A DNA stretch of 64,000 bases from assembly GCA_028704945.1 (NCBI GenBank), contig JAQWEL010000005.1, forward strand, positions 1 through 64,000, given 5' to 3'. Position numbers and translations under genes: made by a program. This document shows positions 1 to 8,934 of this stretch, one piece after another (the first letter of the stretch is position 1; each line of letters begins with the position of its first letter). This DNA comes from Patescibacteria group bacterium (lineage in GTDB: Bacteria; Patescibacteriota; Patescibacteriia; Patescibacteriales; Patescibacteriaceae). The notes beneath the pieces were generated by a model, which worked only from the letters and a program-made list of their open reading frames with translations, had not been told where the DNA came from and did not search any database.

Positions 1-567
1 CCCAAAAATAGTTTTTTGAACTTTATTAACTCGTCCATGTCCATGACAAACTGGGCAAGTGTCAATTTTAGCTCCTGGTTCTACGCCTGACCCGTTGCAA
101 TGTTTACAGGCGACATCTTTACGAAATTTTACCTTTTTTTCAGCGCCAAAAGCAGCCTCTAAGAATTCTATTTCTAAAGTCATTTCTAAATCGCTACCAC
201 GCGCAGTTTGGCTTGATCTTTGACCATGACCGCCAAAACCAAACATATCGCCAAAACTGCCAAAAATGTCACCCAAATCCTCAAAATTAACATTATAACC
301 TTGACCATTTTGGAAACCGCCAAAACCGTTAAAGCCTCCACCCTGCGATCCGGCGCCAGAAAAAGTTTGTCCATACTGATCATACTGAGAACGCTTCTCT
401 TGGTTGGATAAAACTTGATAAGCTTCATTAATCTCTTTAAACTTTTCTTCATTACCACCAGATTTATCAGGATGATATTGATGCGCTAATTTATGAAAAG
501 CTTTTTTAATCTCATCACCATTAGCGCTTTTGGGCACGCCTAAAATATCGTAATAATTTTTATTCAT
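1..567 (-). CDS. dnaJ: Chaperone protein DnaJ (N-terminal part, cut by window edge)
   Basis: Hsp40 co-chaperone that delivers unfolded clients to DnaK and stimulates its ATPase. 189 residues are visible and the C-terminus lies beyond base 1. The J domain spans about residues 1-70 with the HPD motif in QYHPDKS. A Gly/Phe-rich linker follows (about 75-130, many GGF and GFG triplets), then the first two zinc-binding repeats, CKHCNGSG and CPVCHGHG, typical of class I DnaJ. The ATG at 567 gives the family start MNKNYYDILGV. It is the last visible gene of the hrcA-dnaK operon and lies 4 bp after the DUF3467 gene. Family assignment is firm. Confidence 0.97.
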   Translation of the reverse strand, partial: MNKNYYDILGVPKSANGDEIKKAFHKLAHQYHPDKSGGNEEKFKEINEAYQVLSNQEKRSQYDQYGQTFSGAGSQGGGFNGFGGFQNGQGYNVNFEDLGDIFGSFGDMFGFGGHGQRSSQTARGSDLEMTLEIEFLEAAFGAEKKVKFRKDVACKHCNGSGVEPGAKIDTCPVCHGHGRVNKVQKTIFG

Positions 568-571
568 TTAA

Positions 572-850
572 TTAATCCTTAAAGCCTATTTCTTTTTCCT
601 CAAAAGGCTCTGCCTCGCTTATCTTGCCAAATTGATCCTCATATTTCTTTAAATTTTCATTCATAGCAATAATCATTCTTTTGAAGTGCGCCGGGGTACT
701 AATTAATTTAGCTACTGTTCGTCCTGATGGCGGTAGAATATTGGCAAAAATTAAGTGGAATTCTTCCTTATTATGGCCGATGTTAGCAAAATTAGTATAT
801 TCAGCGCCAGGAATCCCATCAGCGATATTTAATTCACTATTATTAGGCAT
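572..850 (-). CDS. DUF3467 domain protein in chaperone operon
   Basis: Small 92-residue soluble protein that I recognise as DUF3467-like from the pattern NIGHNKEEFHLIF, then SGRTVAKLISTPAHFKRMI, then an amphipathic helix ENLKKYEDQFG. The family has no established biochemical role. No signal peptide or membrane segment is seen. It sits between dnaK (18 bp upstream) and dnaJ (4 bp downstream), so it is probably co-transcribed with the heat-shock genes. A link to the DnaK cycle is inferred from position only. The start is ATG at 850. Confidence 0.8.
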   Translation of the reverse strand: MPNNSELNIADGIPGAEYTNFANIGHNKEEFHLIFANILPPSGRTVAKLISTPAHFKRMIIAMNENLKKYEDQFGKISEAEPFEEKEIGFKD

Positions 851-868
851 AAATTTATTTTAATCTAA

Positions 869-2761
869 TTAAGCCACTTCACCTTCTACTGGGCCATTAT
901 CGGCCTGATTATTAGTAGTGTTAGTATTTTCGGCTTGAGGCTGTTCAGCATTAGTTTGAGCTGTCTGGCTATACATAGCTGAACCGATGCGCTGAGCAAT
1001 TTGATTTACTTCTTCCATTTTAGCCTTTAAAACTTCAACGTCAGACGATTCTTTAATATTTTTTAATTCGGCTAATTTAGTTTCTAATTCAGTCTTGTCG
1101 GCCGGATTCATTTTATCGCCTGATTCTTTAACTAATTTTTCTAATTGGAAAACCACGGCATCAGCCTGATTGCGAACGTCAATGGCTTCTCGTCTTTTTT
1201 TATCTTCATCAGCATGTATTTCAGCTTCATGACGCATACGCTCAACTTCATCTTTGGATAAAGACGAAGAAGCAGTAATAGTAATCTTCTGCTCTTTATT
1301 AGTGGCCTTGTCTTTAGCTTTAACATTCAAAATACCGTTAGCATCCAAGTCAAAAGTTACTTCAACTTGCGGGATACCGCGCGGAGCTGGCGGAATACCA
1401 TCTAAAATAAATCTACCTAAACTTTTATTATCAGCTGCCATCGGGCGCTCTCCTTGGACGATATGAATTTCAACGCTGGTTTGATTATCAGCCGCAGTTG
1501 AGAAAACCTGAGAACGGCTTGTGGGGATAGTGGTGTTTCTTTCAATAATCGGAGTGGCAACACTACCTAAAGTTTCGATACCTAAAGTTAAAGGGGTAAC
1601 ATCTAACAATAAGACGTCTTTAACTTCGCCCTGTAAAACGCCACCTTGGACAGCTGCGCCCATAGCTACTACTTCATCAGGGTTAACGCTCAAATTAGGC
1701 TCTTTGCCAAAAAATTCCTTAACTTTAGCTTGGACCAAAGGCATACGAGTCATACCGCCGACCATTAATATTTCATTAATATCACTAATATTTAATCCGG
1801 CATCAGCCAAAGCTTTACGGCATGGTTCCAAAGTGCGGTCAACTAAACCTCCGACAATGGATTCAAGCTTCGCTCTGGTAATTTTCATCACCAAATGTTT
1901 TGGCCCGGCGGAATCAGTCGCGATAAAAGGCTGGTTAATTTCTGTTTCAGCCATAGTTGATAATTCAATCTTGGCTTTTTCAGCGCCATCCTTAATACGC
2001 TGTAAAGCTAAAGTGTCTTTGCTCAAATCAATACCTGAATCACGCTTAAATTCATCAATAATATAACTAATTAAAACTTGATCAAAATCTTCTCCACCTA
2101 AATGAGTGTCGCCATTAGTAGCTTTAACCTCTATGGTGTCTGGAGAAATATCTAAAACAGAAACGTCAAAAGTGCCGCCACCCAAATCATAAACAACAAT
2201 CTTCTGACCGGCTTTTTTATCAAAACCATAGGCTAAAGCGGCGGCTGTCGGCTCATTGATAATACGTTTAACATCTAAGCCGGCGATACGTCCGGCGTCT
2301 TTAGTAGCTTGACGCTGAGAATCATCAAAATAAGCTGGCACAGTGATGATGGCCTCAGTAATGGTTTCACCAATCTTAGCTTCGGCATCAGCTTTTAATT
2401 TAGATAAAATCATAGCGGAAATTTCCTCTGGGCTATAATCCTTATCTTGCATCTTAACCTTAACGGCATTGCCGGCTTGGACAATCTTATAAGGATAAAG
2501 CGAAACATCGCGTTGCACTTCAGCGTCATTATAAGAACGGCCGATCAACCTCTTAACAGCGCACACAGTATTTTCCGGATTGGTTACTGCCTGACGTTTG
2601 GCGGTTGCCCCAACTAAGCGTTCACCATTCCTAGCGACAGCGATAATCGATGGTGTAGTTCTGGCGCCTTCTGCATTTTCAATAATTTTTGGCTGTCCCC
2701 CCTGAATAATAGCCATTGCTGAATTGGTTGTTCCCAAATCAATACCTAAAATTTTTCCCAT
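869..2761 (-). CDS. dnaK: Chaperone protein DnaK (Hsp70)
   Basis: ATP-dependent Hsp70 chaperone, 630 residues, a normal length. The nucleotide-binding domain covers about residues 1-370, with phosphate-1 motif [10 protein letters not shown] (6-15) and phosphate-2 motif [11 protein letters not shown] near 192. The hydrophobic linker [12 protein letters not shown] lies near 386, followed by the beta-sandwich substrate domain and helical lid. The tail is rich in N, T and Q and ends GEVA rather than the classic EEVD-like ending. It works with GrpE and DnaJ, encoded in the same operon. It is preceded by a 17-bp gap from the small membrane-protein gene, with no separate promoter apparent. Confidence 0.98.
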   Translation of the reverse strand: MGKILGIDLGTTNSAMAIIQGGQPKIIENAEGARTTPSIIAVARNGERLVGATAKRQAVTNPENTVCAVKRLIGRSYNDAEVQRDVSLYPYKIVQAGNAVKVKMQDKDYSPEEISAMILSKLKADAEAKIGETITEAIITVPAYFDDSQRQATKDAGRIAGLDVKRIINEPTAAALAYGFDKKAGQKIVVYDLGGGTFDVSVLDISPDTIEVKATNGDTHLGGEDFDQVLISYIIDEFKRDSGIDLSKDTLALQRIKDGAEKAKIELSTMAETEINQPFIATDSAGPKHLVMKITRAKLESIVGGLVDRTLEPCRKALADAGLNISDINEILMVGGMTRMPLVQAKVKEFFGKEPNLSVNPDEVVAMGAAVQGGVLQGEVKDVLLLDVTPLTLGIETLGSVATPIIERNTTIPTSRSQVFSTAADNQTSVEIHIVQGERPMAADNKSLGRFILDGIPPAPRGIPQVEVTFDLDANGILNVKAKDKATNKEQKITITASSSLSKDEVERMRHEAEIHADEDKKRREAIDVRNQADAVVFQLEKLVKESGDKMNPADKTELETKLAELKNIKESSDVEVLKAKMEEVNQIAQRIGSAMYSQTAQTNAEQPQAENTNTTNNQADNGPVEGEVA

Positions 2762-2778
2762 ATTTTTTATTTAAATTA

Positions 2779-2997
2779 TTATTTATTAATTTCATTAATT
2801 TCTTCTTCTTGTTGTTTAACATTATCATTCAATTGTTTATTCAAACTATCAGCTTGATTTTTAACCGAACTGGAATTATTTTTAGTGCCGATTGTTGAAT
2901 CCAACACTCCGCCTTTCATAGCTAAAATAATCCCAATAATCACAACTGTTATTAAAATAACAATTAAACCTAAATAACCGTTTGGCTTTTTAAACAT
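2779..2997 (-). CDS. Small single-pass membrane protein, unknown function
   Basis: 72-residue protein I do not recognise. A single hydrophobic helix lies at about residues 8-29 (LGLIVILITVVIIGIILA), followed by a hydrophilic tail rich in Asn, Gln, Lys and Glu with coiled-coil character (residues 45-72). It probably has a short cytoplasmic N-terminus (MFKKPNGY) and one transmembrane helix; the topology is a guess. It lies between hsp20 and dnaK on the same strand, so it is probably transcribed with the heat-shock operon. A membrane-stress or tethering role would be speculation. Confidence 0.65.
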   Translation of the reverse strand: MFKKPNGYLGLIVILITVVIIGIILAMKGGVLDSTIGTKNNSSSVKNQADSLNKQLNDNVKQQEEEINEINK

Positions 2998-3055
2998 AAG
3001 ATTAAAATAATTTTCACCTTCAGGCGCCCAAGTATTTAGACGCCTTAATCAAAAA

Positions 3056-3490
3056 TTATTTTTTATTAATCGTCTTAATCTTGATTTGTTTCGGCTTGGT
3101 TTCAGGCGCTTTCGGAATAATAATCTTCAAAACCCCATCTTCAGTAAAAGCTTCAGCTTCTTGTCCGATGACATGGGCTGGTAAAGGAATAGTTCGGTAA
3201 AAAGAACCGCGTCTAATCTCCTTTTTGTAATAATTTTTTTCTTCGACTTCGCTTTTCTTTTCTGATTCCCCCTTAATACAAAGCACATCATTTTCAATTG
3301 AGATGTCGACATTTTCCGGGTCGATGCCAGCTAATTGCGCTTCGACAACAACCGCGTCTTTTTCTTCATACATATCGACAGAGGGAACGAAAGATTCGCC
3401 TGCTTGTCTAATGGTTGGCATAAAGCCATTAAAAGTTTTGTCCATTTCTTCAAATGGATCAAAGAAAGGTGTCCATTTAATAATTGACAT
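3056..3490 (-). CDS. Hsp20 / alpha-crystallin family small heat-shock protein
   Basis: ATP-independent holdase that keeps unfolding proteins soluble until DnaK/DnaJ refold them. 144 residues, usual for bacterial Hsp20. A short N-terminal arm (WTPFFDPFEEMDKTF) precedes an alpha-crystallin domain at about residues 38-135 containing SVDMYEEKDAVVVEAQLAGI, the conserved FYRTIPLPAHV strand and GVLKIIIPK near the end. The C-terminal extension carries a KQIKIKT element resembling the I-x-I oligomerisation motif. It sits between grpE and dnaK, which places it under HrcA/CIRCE control by inference. Confidence 0.95.
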   Translation of the reverse strand: MSIIKWTPFFDPFEEMDKTFNGFMPTIRQAGESFVPSVDMYEEKDAVVVEAQLAGIDPENVDISIENDVLCIKGESEKKSEVEEKNYYKKEIRRGSFYRTIPLPAHVIGQEAEAFTEDGVLKIIIPKAPETKPKQIKIKTINKK

Positions 3491-3542
3491 ATTTTTTTAT
3501 TATTTTCTCTTGCCAGAATTAATTGACCAGCAAAAGAATTAA

Positions 3543-4052
3543 TTATTTATCTTTAAATTTATAAACGACAACTTTAGCCGGCATTACTACTCGGCCGTTA
3601 AGCTTGTAACCAGCCGTAGCTTCCTTAACGACTAATCCATTCTTATCTTTGTCATCTGTTTCTTCTTCCGACAAAGCTTCCATTGTATTATGATCAAATA
3701 GCTGGCCAGTTATTTCAATCTCTTCTACTCCAGCAGACAACAAAACATCTTTAAACTGTTTAGTAACAAATTTTACTCCCTCAAGCCAAGCATCAGAATT
3801 TTCGTTAGCATGAGCAATAGCAATCTTTAAATTACTATATACCGGCAACAAATTAAACAACAAATTTTCATTAGCATATTTAATAATGTCTATTTTTTCT
3901 TTGTTAGCTTGCTTTAATAAATTCTGATAATCTGCCAAAGCTCGGCGATATTTATCTTCATAATCAATTTCTTTAGCACTCTCTATTACGTCTTCAAGCT
4001 GAGTTTCTTCCACTTCAACTTTTTTATCATCTTTTAAATTTTTGTCAGTCAT
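3543..4052 (-). CDS. grpE: GrpE nucleotide exchange factor
   Basis: Releases ADP from DnaK and so resets the chaperone cycle. 169 residues. The first 40 residues are acidic and disordered-looking, followed by a long helix (about 30-90) with YEDKYRRALADYQNLLKQA. The C-terminal beta domain includes the region around TGQLFDHNTMEAL, corresponding to the conserved FDPxxHEAv segment (here the His is replaced by Asn-Thr-Met). It follows hrcA by 3 bp, indicating translational coupling in the heat-shock operon. Confidence 0.95.
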   Translation of the reverse strand: MTDKNLKDDKKVEVEETQLEDVIESAKEIDYEDKYRRALADYQNLLKQANKEKIDIIKYANENLLFNLLPVYSNLKIAIAHANENSDAWLEGVKFVTKQFKDVLLSAGVEEIEITGQLFDHNTMEALSEEETDDKDKNGLVVKEATAGYKLNGRVVMPAKVVVYKFKDK

Positions 4053-4055
4053 AAA

Positions 4056-4739
4056 TTATTTTAACAAATTATTAATATGGTTAATCAAAGCTAAGTTACG
4101 ACCATAGTCAGATCGCAAGGGGCCAATAAGTCCAAAAACACCTTTTTGACCATCTATGGAATTATATTTGACCAAAACAGTTGATAAAAAATCACCAAAA
4201 GGACATTTAGAACCAATCATGACTGATGGTTCAGCCGGCAATTCATCAAAAGAATCATAAATAATTTCATCCAAACGATCGATAATAGCTGAAATATCAT
4301 AAACAATACCTAAGCCAGCAAATTCTGGTTGCGATAATAAATTGGTTACTCCGGTATAATAAACATTGCGGCGATGAAAGGCCCAAAATACTGCCACAGA
4401 AGATAAGGCGGCTAAATTCTTAGCAACTTGCTTCAAAGAATACTCGTCCTTATCGCTTAACAAATCTTTAAAAACATCCTTTTCTTCTTTGGCTAACGAA
4501 ACTGGTTCTAAATTTTCTAAATACCAACAGAATGCTTTTTCTGTCGGAATTCTGCCAGCAGAAGTATGCGGTTGGCTAATTAAACCCATTTCTTCAAGTT
4601 CAGCCATTTCGTTTCTAACTGTCGCAGAAGAACAATCCAGGGCATAATTTTGTACCAAAAAACCAGAGCTGACTGGTACACCGCTTTTAATATATTCGCG
4701 AATAATAATATCCAAAATTTTAACTTGTCTCTCTTCCAT
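4056..4739 (-). CDS. hrcA: Heat-inducible transcription repressor HrcA (short form)
   Basis: Represses the dnaK operon by binding CIRCE; GroEL or DnaK normally modulates it. The N-terminal winged-helix domain (residues 1-75) is well conserved: ILDIIIREYIKSGVPVSS, SSATVRNEMAELEEMGLI and the wing SQPHTSAGRIPTEKAF. At about 227 residues it is much shorter than the usual 330-350, because the central GAF-like insertion is reduced; the last part (KGVFGLIGPLRSDYGR) matches the family C-terminus. I chose ATG at 4739 over a TTG at 4757 because MEERQ matches the usual HrcA start. It is the first gene after the promoter and CIRCE operator. Confidence 0.93.
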   Translation of the reverse strand: MEERQVKILDIIIREYIKSGVPVSSGFLVQNYALDCSSATVRNEMAELEEMGLISQPHTSAGRIPTEKAFCWYLENLEPVSLAKEEKDVFKDLLSDKDEYSLKQVAKNLAALSSVAVFWAFHRRNVYYTGVTNLLSQPEFAGLGIVYDISAIIDRLDEIIYDSFDELPAEPSVMIGSKCPFGDFLSTVLVKYNSIDGQKGVFGLIGPLRSDYGRNLALINHINNLLK

Positions 4740-4800
4740 ATTTTTCGCTAAAAACAAATAAAAAATCTAAAAATAAACAAAAACCGCTAATAATATAAAC

Positions 4801-4830
4801 ATTATAGTCCTTAATTAGCAGTCATGTCAA
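4801..4830 (-). promoter_or_regulatory. Consensus sigma70-type promoter of hrcA-dnaK operon
   Basis: Read on the minus strand, a perfect -35 TTGACA (plus 4825-4830) is separated by 18 bp from a perfect -10 TATAAT (plus 4801-4806). The expected transcript starts near 4794, about 55 nt before hrcA. The -35 box lies within the CIRCE element, so repressor binding should block polymerase directly. Confidence 0.9.
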
Positions 4831-4841
4831 GAGAGTGCTAA
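4815..4841. promoter_or_regulatory. CIRCE operator (HrcA binding site)
   Basis: TTAGCAGTC, 9-bp spacer ATGTCAAGA, GAGTGCTAA. The canonical CIRCE element is TTAGCACTC-N9-GAGTGCTAA, so only one base in the left arm deviates. It overlaps the -35 box of the promoter upstream of hrcA, the classical arrangement for HrcA autoregulation. Confidence 0.95.
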
Positions 4842-4876
4842 TAACTTATACTAACACCCTTATTTTATAAAATATT

Positions 4877-4918
4877 AAAAAAATACCGCTTAACTATTAA
4901 GCCAAGCGGTATTTTTTT
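4877..4918 (-). terminator. Intrinsic terminator after the DEAD-box helicase gene
   Basis: 15-bp perfect arms (AAAAAAATACCGCTT and its complement) around a 12-nt loop. The A/T ends serve as a U-tract on either strand. It overlaps the helicase stop codon and separates it from the heat-shock promoter. Confidence 0.85.
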
Positions 4919-6557
4919 AATATTTTTTGCGTTTAAAGGCTGGTTTAGAATCCTTTTTAAAGCTTCTTTCTGTTCGGCCAAACTCTTTTTTTAATTTAGC
5001 TTTACCGAAATATACTTTCTCGTCATTAGATTTAAAATCTTTTTTCTTAGCATCTCCTCTGGCAAAGGATTTTTTTTCAGGATATCTCTTGTCAGTAGCT
5101 TTTTTGTCTGAATATTTACCGAATTCTTTTTTCTTAAAATCACGACTATTGTCAAAATTGCTTCTTGGCTTGCCGCCATAACGTCGTTTACTTGAATCAC
5201 CCTGTTTAGGAAATGACTTAGGACCAGTCATATCGACAGCTCCGTCATAATTCTTCTTTTTAGACTCAACCAATATTTTAAATAAGACGGCTGCTACATC
5301 TAAAGAAGTATACTCATCACCCATAATCTTTTCAGCCAAATTAACATATTGTGATAATTTTCCTTGAGCCAATTCTTCTCTGATTTTTTCAACTTGGGTA
5401 TTAGCCATCATTTCATCAATATCTTCAACCGAAGGAATTGTTCCTCTCTCAATTATCATCTGATTAACTCTTTCAATTCTTTTTAAATGATATAGCTCGC
5501 GTCCAGAAACAAAATTAAAGGCTTGACCACTCTTGCCAGCGCGTCCAGTACGGCCTATGCGATGGACATAGTCTTCATCATCGCGAGGAAAATCATAATT
5601 AAACACAGCTTCAACATCGCTAACATCAATACCGCGGCCAGCTACATCGGTTGCTACCAATATTTCCAGATTGCCCTTGCGAAAACTATTCATAACTTGG
5701 TCTCTCTGACGCTGGCTCATATCACCATGCAAGCCATCAGCTGAATAACCGCGACTTTTTAAATTTTCGACTAATTCGTCAACTCTGACTTTAGCATTAC
5801 AAAAAACTAACGACAGTTTAATACCATTGATATCTAATAATCTAGCCAAAGCTTCCGCCTTAGCTCTCTCAGAAACCTCAAAATAATGCTGTTTAATTTT
5901 AGGAGCATTAACTTTATGGCTAGTAACGTCAATATGAATCGGTTTGTTCTGATAACCCTTCATTAATTTTAAAATACTTTCGGCAGCGGTAGCAGAAAAC
6001 ATAACCACCTGCTTTTTATCCGGAGTATCTTTTAAAATAATTTCAATATCATCCCTAAATCCCATATCAAGCATCTCATCAGCTTCGTCTAAAACCAATA
6101 TTTTAAGATGATCGAGTTTAATAGATTTGCGTCTAAGATGATCCATTAACCTGCCCGGGGTGCCGACAACTATTTTTGGATTCCTTTTTAGGGCGACTAA
6201 CTGCCGACCAATATCTTGTCCGCCATAGACTGGCACGATATTGAGAGGAAGCTTACTATAAGCTGATAACTTTCTAAACTCTTCGGTGGCTTGGATGACC
6301 AATTCACGAGTCGGGCACAAAACCAAGGCTTCCAAATCATTGCTTTTTGGATCTATTTTTTCAATCAATGGGATAGCAAAAGCAGCGGTTTTCCCAGAAC
6401 CAGTTTGGGCTTGGGCAATTACATCAGCTCCTTTCATTATAATCGGAATAACAGCTGATTGGATTGGTGAAGCTTCTTCAAAACCCATATCAGCTATAGC
6501 TTTTAAGGTCGGAGCAGACAATTCCAATTCTTCAAATTTTAATTTTTTTATCATCAT
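4917..6557 (-). CDS. DEAD-box ATP-dependent RNA helicase
   Basis: RNA helicase of the DeaD/CshA/RhlE type, 546 residues, acting in ribosome assembly or mRNA turnover. Motifs in order: Q motif around EEASPIQSAVIP, Walker A AQTGSGKT (about 50), PTREL, TPGR, DEAD box (about 155), SAT, then in the second RecA domain ATDVAGRGIDV and HRIGRTGRAG (about 335). A C-terminal tail of about 110 residues is extremely rich in Lys, Arg, Phe and Gly (for example KKKDFKSNDEK), a likely nonspecific RNA-binding extension. It stands alone between two terminators. Which paralogue (DeaD or RhlE) cannot be settled from motifs alone. Confidence 0.95.
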   Translation of the reverse strand: MMIKKLKFEELELSAPTLKAIADMGFEEASPIQSAVIPIIMKGADVIAQAQTGSGKTAAFAIPLIEKIDPKSNDLEALVLCPTRELVIQATEEFRKLSAYSKLPLNIVPVYGGQDIGRQLVALKRNPKIVVGTPGRLMDHLRRKSIKLDHLKILVLDEADEMLDMGFRDDIEIILKDTPDKKQVVMFSATAAESILKLMKGYQNKPIHIDVTSHKVNAPKIKQHYFEVSERAKAEALARLLDINGIKLSLVFCNAKVRVDELVENLKSRGYSADGLHGDMSQRQRDQVMNSFRKGNLEILVATDVAGRGIDVSDVEAVFNYDFPRDDEDYVHRIGRTGRAGKSGQAFNFVSGRELYHLKRIERVNQMIIERGTIPSVEDIDEMMANTQVEKIREELAQGKLSQYVNLAEKIMGDEYTSLDVAAVLFKILVESKKKNYDGAVDMTGPKSFPKQGDSSKRRYGGKPRSNFDNSRDFKKKEFGKYSDKKATDKRYPEKKSFARGDAKKKDFKSNDEKVYFGKAKLKKEFGRTERSFKKDSKPAFKRKKY

Positions 6558-6570
6558 TTATTTAATAAAC

Positions 6571-6593
6571 AAAAGGTGGTAAAACCACCTTTT
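6571..6593 (-). terminator. Terminator of the greA-gmk-permease unit
   Basis: Stem AAAAGGTGG / CCACCTTTT with a 5-nt loop, perfect 9-bp arms, lying between the permease stop and the helicase start. Confidence 0.75.
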
Positions 6594-6672
6594 CAATTTA
6601 GCTTTAATAATAGAAAATTATAACATAAAATAAATAAAAATGCAAGTAAAGTCTATTTTTTAGCTAATATAA

Positions 6673-7593
6673 CTATATTTTTACCAAATACTGGATAATA
6701 AGACCGGCCAAGACACTAACTCCAAATAATAATCCAAGAATAATAAAAACAGCTTTTTTGTCTTTTTCTTCTTTCAATAACACTAAAATTCCAAGACCGC
6801 CACTAGCGCAAAGACCAGCTATAACAGAACCATAAGTAATAACCCCTTTTAAATATAATTCGGTTATAAACACAGAAGCAGCGCAATTAGGAATAAGACC
6901 AACAATGGCTGCTAAGAATGGTTGAAAAATGATATTCCCAGTAAATAAACCATAAAAGGCATCTTGGCCAAGCCAAAAAACTAATAAATTTATCAATAAA
7001 GTAGCCAAAAAAATAAAACTAAATATTTTTAAAGTATGTATTAGCGGATGCAGAAACAGTTCTTTAAATTTAAATTTACTGGCCGAGGAACTGGTGCTAT
7101 GACCGCAGCAAGCTTCTTCATTTAAAACTTGTGTATGATTGTGATGTTTATCATCTTCCCCTTCGGCAAAAGCATGGATGTGTTCTAAAGTTTTTTTATT
7201 TTTTTTTCTAAAAATAAAATCTATTCCGTAGCCCGCGATTAAAGCAATAATAATTTTAGTTAAAAGCAAAGGTAAGATAACGCCAATCTTATCAGGCTCA
7301 GACAAAATAATCGGGATAGCTTCGTCAGAGGTTGATAAATAAACAGCAATTAAAGTGCCGATTGTGGCCAAGCGTTGGGTATATAAAGCTGTAGCCACGA
7401 CTGAAAAACCACATTGCGGCACACTACCGGCGATGCTGCCAATCAAAGGACCAGCCGAACCTGATTTTTGGACTTTTTCTCTTATTTTATTACCCAATTT
7501 GTATTCAATCAATTCAATTCCAATATAAATAACCAATAACCAAGGAATCATTTTAAACGAATCAATCAAAGCATCAAAAAAAATCTCTAACAT
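6673..7593 (-). CDS. Putative heavy-metal exporter permease (ArsP_2-like)
   Basis: 306-residue polytopic membrane protein, recognised as the 'putative 10TM heavy-metal exporter / putative manganese transporter' family. Two halves each carry a matching signature: GSVPQCGFSVVAT near residue 58 and GLIPNCAASVFITELY near 225, suggesting an internal inverted duplication with conserved Pro-x-Cys in membrane segments. A central cytoplasmic or exposed loop (about 130-170) is His- and Cys-rich (HIHAF, DKHHNH, ACCGHS), a plausible metal-binding region. It is 12 bp downstream of gmk, probably in the same transcript. The substrate is unknown; metal export is family knowledge plus the His/Cys loop. Confidence 0.8.
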   Translation of the reverse strand: MLEIFFDALIDSFKMIPWLLVIYIGIELIEYKLGNKIREKVQKSGSAGPLIGSIAGSVPQCGFSVVATALYTQRLATIGTLIAVYLSTSDEAIPIILSEPDKIGVILPLLLTKIIIALIAGYGIDFIFRKKNKKTLEHIHAFAEGEDDKHHNHTQVLNEEACCGHSTSSSASKFKFKELFLHPLIHTLKIFSFIFLATLLINLLVFWLGQDAFYGLFTGNIIFQPFLAAIVGLIPNCAASVFITELYLKGVITYGSVIAGLCASGGLGILVLLKEEKDKKAVFIILGLLFGVSVLAGLIIQYLVKI

Positions 7594-7605
7594 ATTTAAA
7601 CTTTA

Positions 7606-8172
7606 TTATTTCAAAAAATTTTTTACCAAACTATTAACCTCAAGACAAGCTTGGTCTAAATTATCATTAATCACAACATAATCATATTTAGATTTATATT
7701 CAAGTTCTTGCTTGGCTTTCTCTAATCTTGTTCGAATTGCTTCTTCGGTGTCAGTATTCCTACTAATCAATCTTTCCTTTAATTCATCCAAAGACGGCGG
7801 GGCAATAAAAATGGCTAAAGCTTGATCACCTAATTTCGCCTTAATATTCAATCCGCCAACCACATCAACATCAAATAAAATAGCTTTATTATCGGCAAAA
7901 ATTCTGGCCATTTCACTTTTAAGGGTGCCGTAAATTTTATCGGGGTAAACTTCTTCCCACTCAAAGAAATCACCAGCTTCAATCTTTTTTTTAAATTCTT
8001 CAGTAGTAAAGAAATAATATTCTCGGCCGTTCTTTTCACCTGCTCGAGGAGAGCGAGTGGTAGCGGAAATGGAAAAAGCTATCTCGGGTATATTAGCTAA
8101 CAAACTTTGAGCGATGGTGCTTTTGCCTGAACCGGACGGAGCGGCAATAATAATGACTTTATTTTGATTCAT
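7606..8172 (-). CDS. gmk: Guanylate kinase
   Basis: Phosphorylates GMP to GDP with ATP, an essential nucleotide-recycling step. 188 residues, full length. P-loop APSGSGKSTIAQ at residues 10-21; the GMP-binding segment SATTRSPRAGEKNGREYYF (about 37-55) contains the conserved T-R-x-P-R-x-G-E signature; lid and core segments follow (SRNTDTEEAIRTRLEKAKQE). It lies 6 bp after greA on the same strand, so the two are probably co-transcribed. Confidence 0.97.
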   Translation of the reverse strand: MNQNKVIIIAAPSGSGKSTIAQSLLANIPEIAFSISATTRSPRAGEKNGREYYFFTTEEFKKKIEAGDFFEWEEVYPDKIYGTLKSEMARIFADNKAILFDVDVVGGLNIKAKLGDQALAIFIAPPSLDELKERLISRNTDTEEAIRTRLEKAKQELEYKSKYDYVVINDNLDQACLEVNSLVKNFLK

Positions 8173-8178
8173 ATAAAT

Positions 8179-8676
8179 TTAACTAATATCGACAATATGA
8201 TAAACTACTGTTCTTTTAGGCAAACACACTTCAATCCTATCGCCAATGTGTTTACCGAGCAAGGCTTGTCCCAATGGCGATTGTTGCGAAATAATTCCAG
8301 CCACGGGATCGGTTTCGGTTCCACCTAAAATTTGATAAATTTTTTGTTGGCCACCCGTTTCAAGAGTAACGGTTGACCCAAGTTTAACTAAGCCATCAGC
8401 TTTGTCAACTTTAATAATCACAACGTTGTTTAAATAATCTTCTATTTCTAAAATTTTAGCATTAATTCCCCTAAGTCGTCCTTTAGCCATCTGATAAGCA
8501 TGATTTTCAGAAAAATCTCCCATTTCAGCTAAACGAGCGACTTCTGCCATAGCTTTAAAACGCGATACATTTTTCAATTTATCTAACTTATTCTTTAATT
8601 CTTCAAATCTAGCGTCAGTAATGTTAATGTCAGGTCTTTCGTAGACTTTGTCATAACGCCTCTTAGGTATTTGCAT
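8179..8676 (-). CDS. greA: Transcription elongation factor GreA
   Basis: Rescues backtracked RNA polymerase by stimulating transcript cleavage. 165 residues. The N-terminal antiparallel coiled coil (about 10-85) includes ARLAEMGDFSENHAYQ, whose acidic tip (D and E in GDFSEN) is the catalytic element. The C-terminal FKBP-like domain (90-165) has LGSTVTLET and the terminal SPLGQALLGKHIGDRIEV. First gene of a greA-gmk-permease group. Upstream is a 315-bp noncoding stretch with three hairpins. Confidence 0.97.
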   Translation of the reverse strand: MQIPKRRYDKVYERPDINITDARFEELKNKLDKLKNVSRFKAMAEVARLAEMGDFSENHAYQMAKGRLRGINAKILEIEDYLNNVVIIKVDKADGLVKLGSTVTLETGGQQKIYQILGGTETDPVAGIISQQSPLGQALLGKHIGDRIEVCLPKRTVVYHIVDIS

Positions 8677-8764
8677 AAATTTAACTATTATCTAAATCAT
8701 AGCAAAAATATTGAATTTTGCCACTATCTAAATTTTTAACTATTTGCCCCAATCATCTGAATAA

Positions 8765-8793
8765 AAAAGCCGATCTTATTAAAAAACGGCTTT
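8765..8793 (-). terminator. Hairpin between greA and the secreted-protein gene
   Basis: Stem AAAGCCG / CGGCTTT with a 15-nt A/T-rich loop. One of three hairpins in the 8677-8991 intergenic region. It could be a terminator for the gene at 8992-10335 or part of the greA leader. Confidence 0.5.
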
Positions 8794-8828
8794 ACTTTAT
8801 CTTTTCTTAATAATTTAAGAATATGCTT

Positions 8829-8885
8829 AATAAAAAGCCCGAACCTGAAAAGGACGCGGACTTCTGGAGTCTCTGGCTTTTTATT
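8829..8885 (-). repeat. Hairpin element E1 (same family as E2 and E3 near 16.3 kb)
   Basis: Outer arms AATAAAAAGCC / GGCTTTTTATT pair perfectly over 11 bp; the interior contains a smaller GACT...AGTC hairpin. On the minus strand the element ends in GGGCTTTTT, like a terminator. Layout and several words match two elements at 16239-16288 and 16332-16378. Together with the neighbouring hairpins it fills most of the 315-bp gap; no ORF or RNA gene is seen there. Confidence 0.5.
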
Positions 8886-8934
8886 ATATGATTATAGTAA
8901 AAAATTTTAACTTTGGCAACAAAAAATACAAAAA

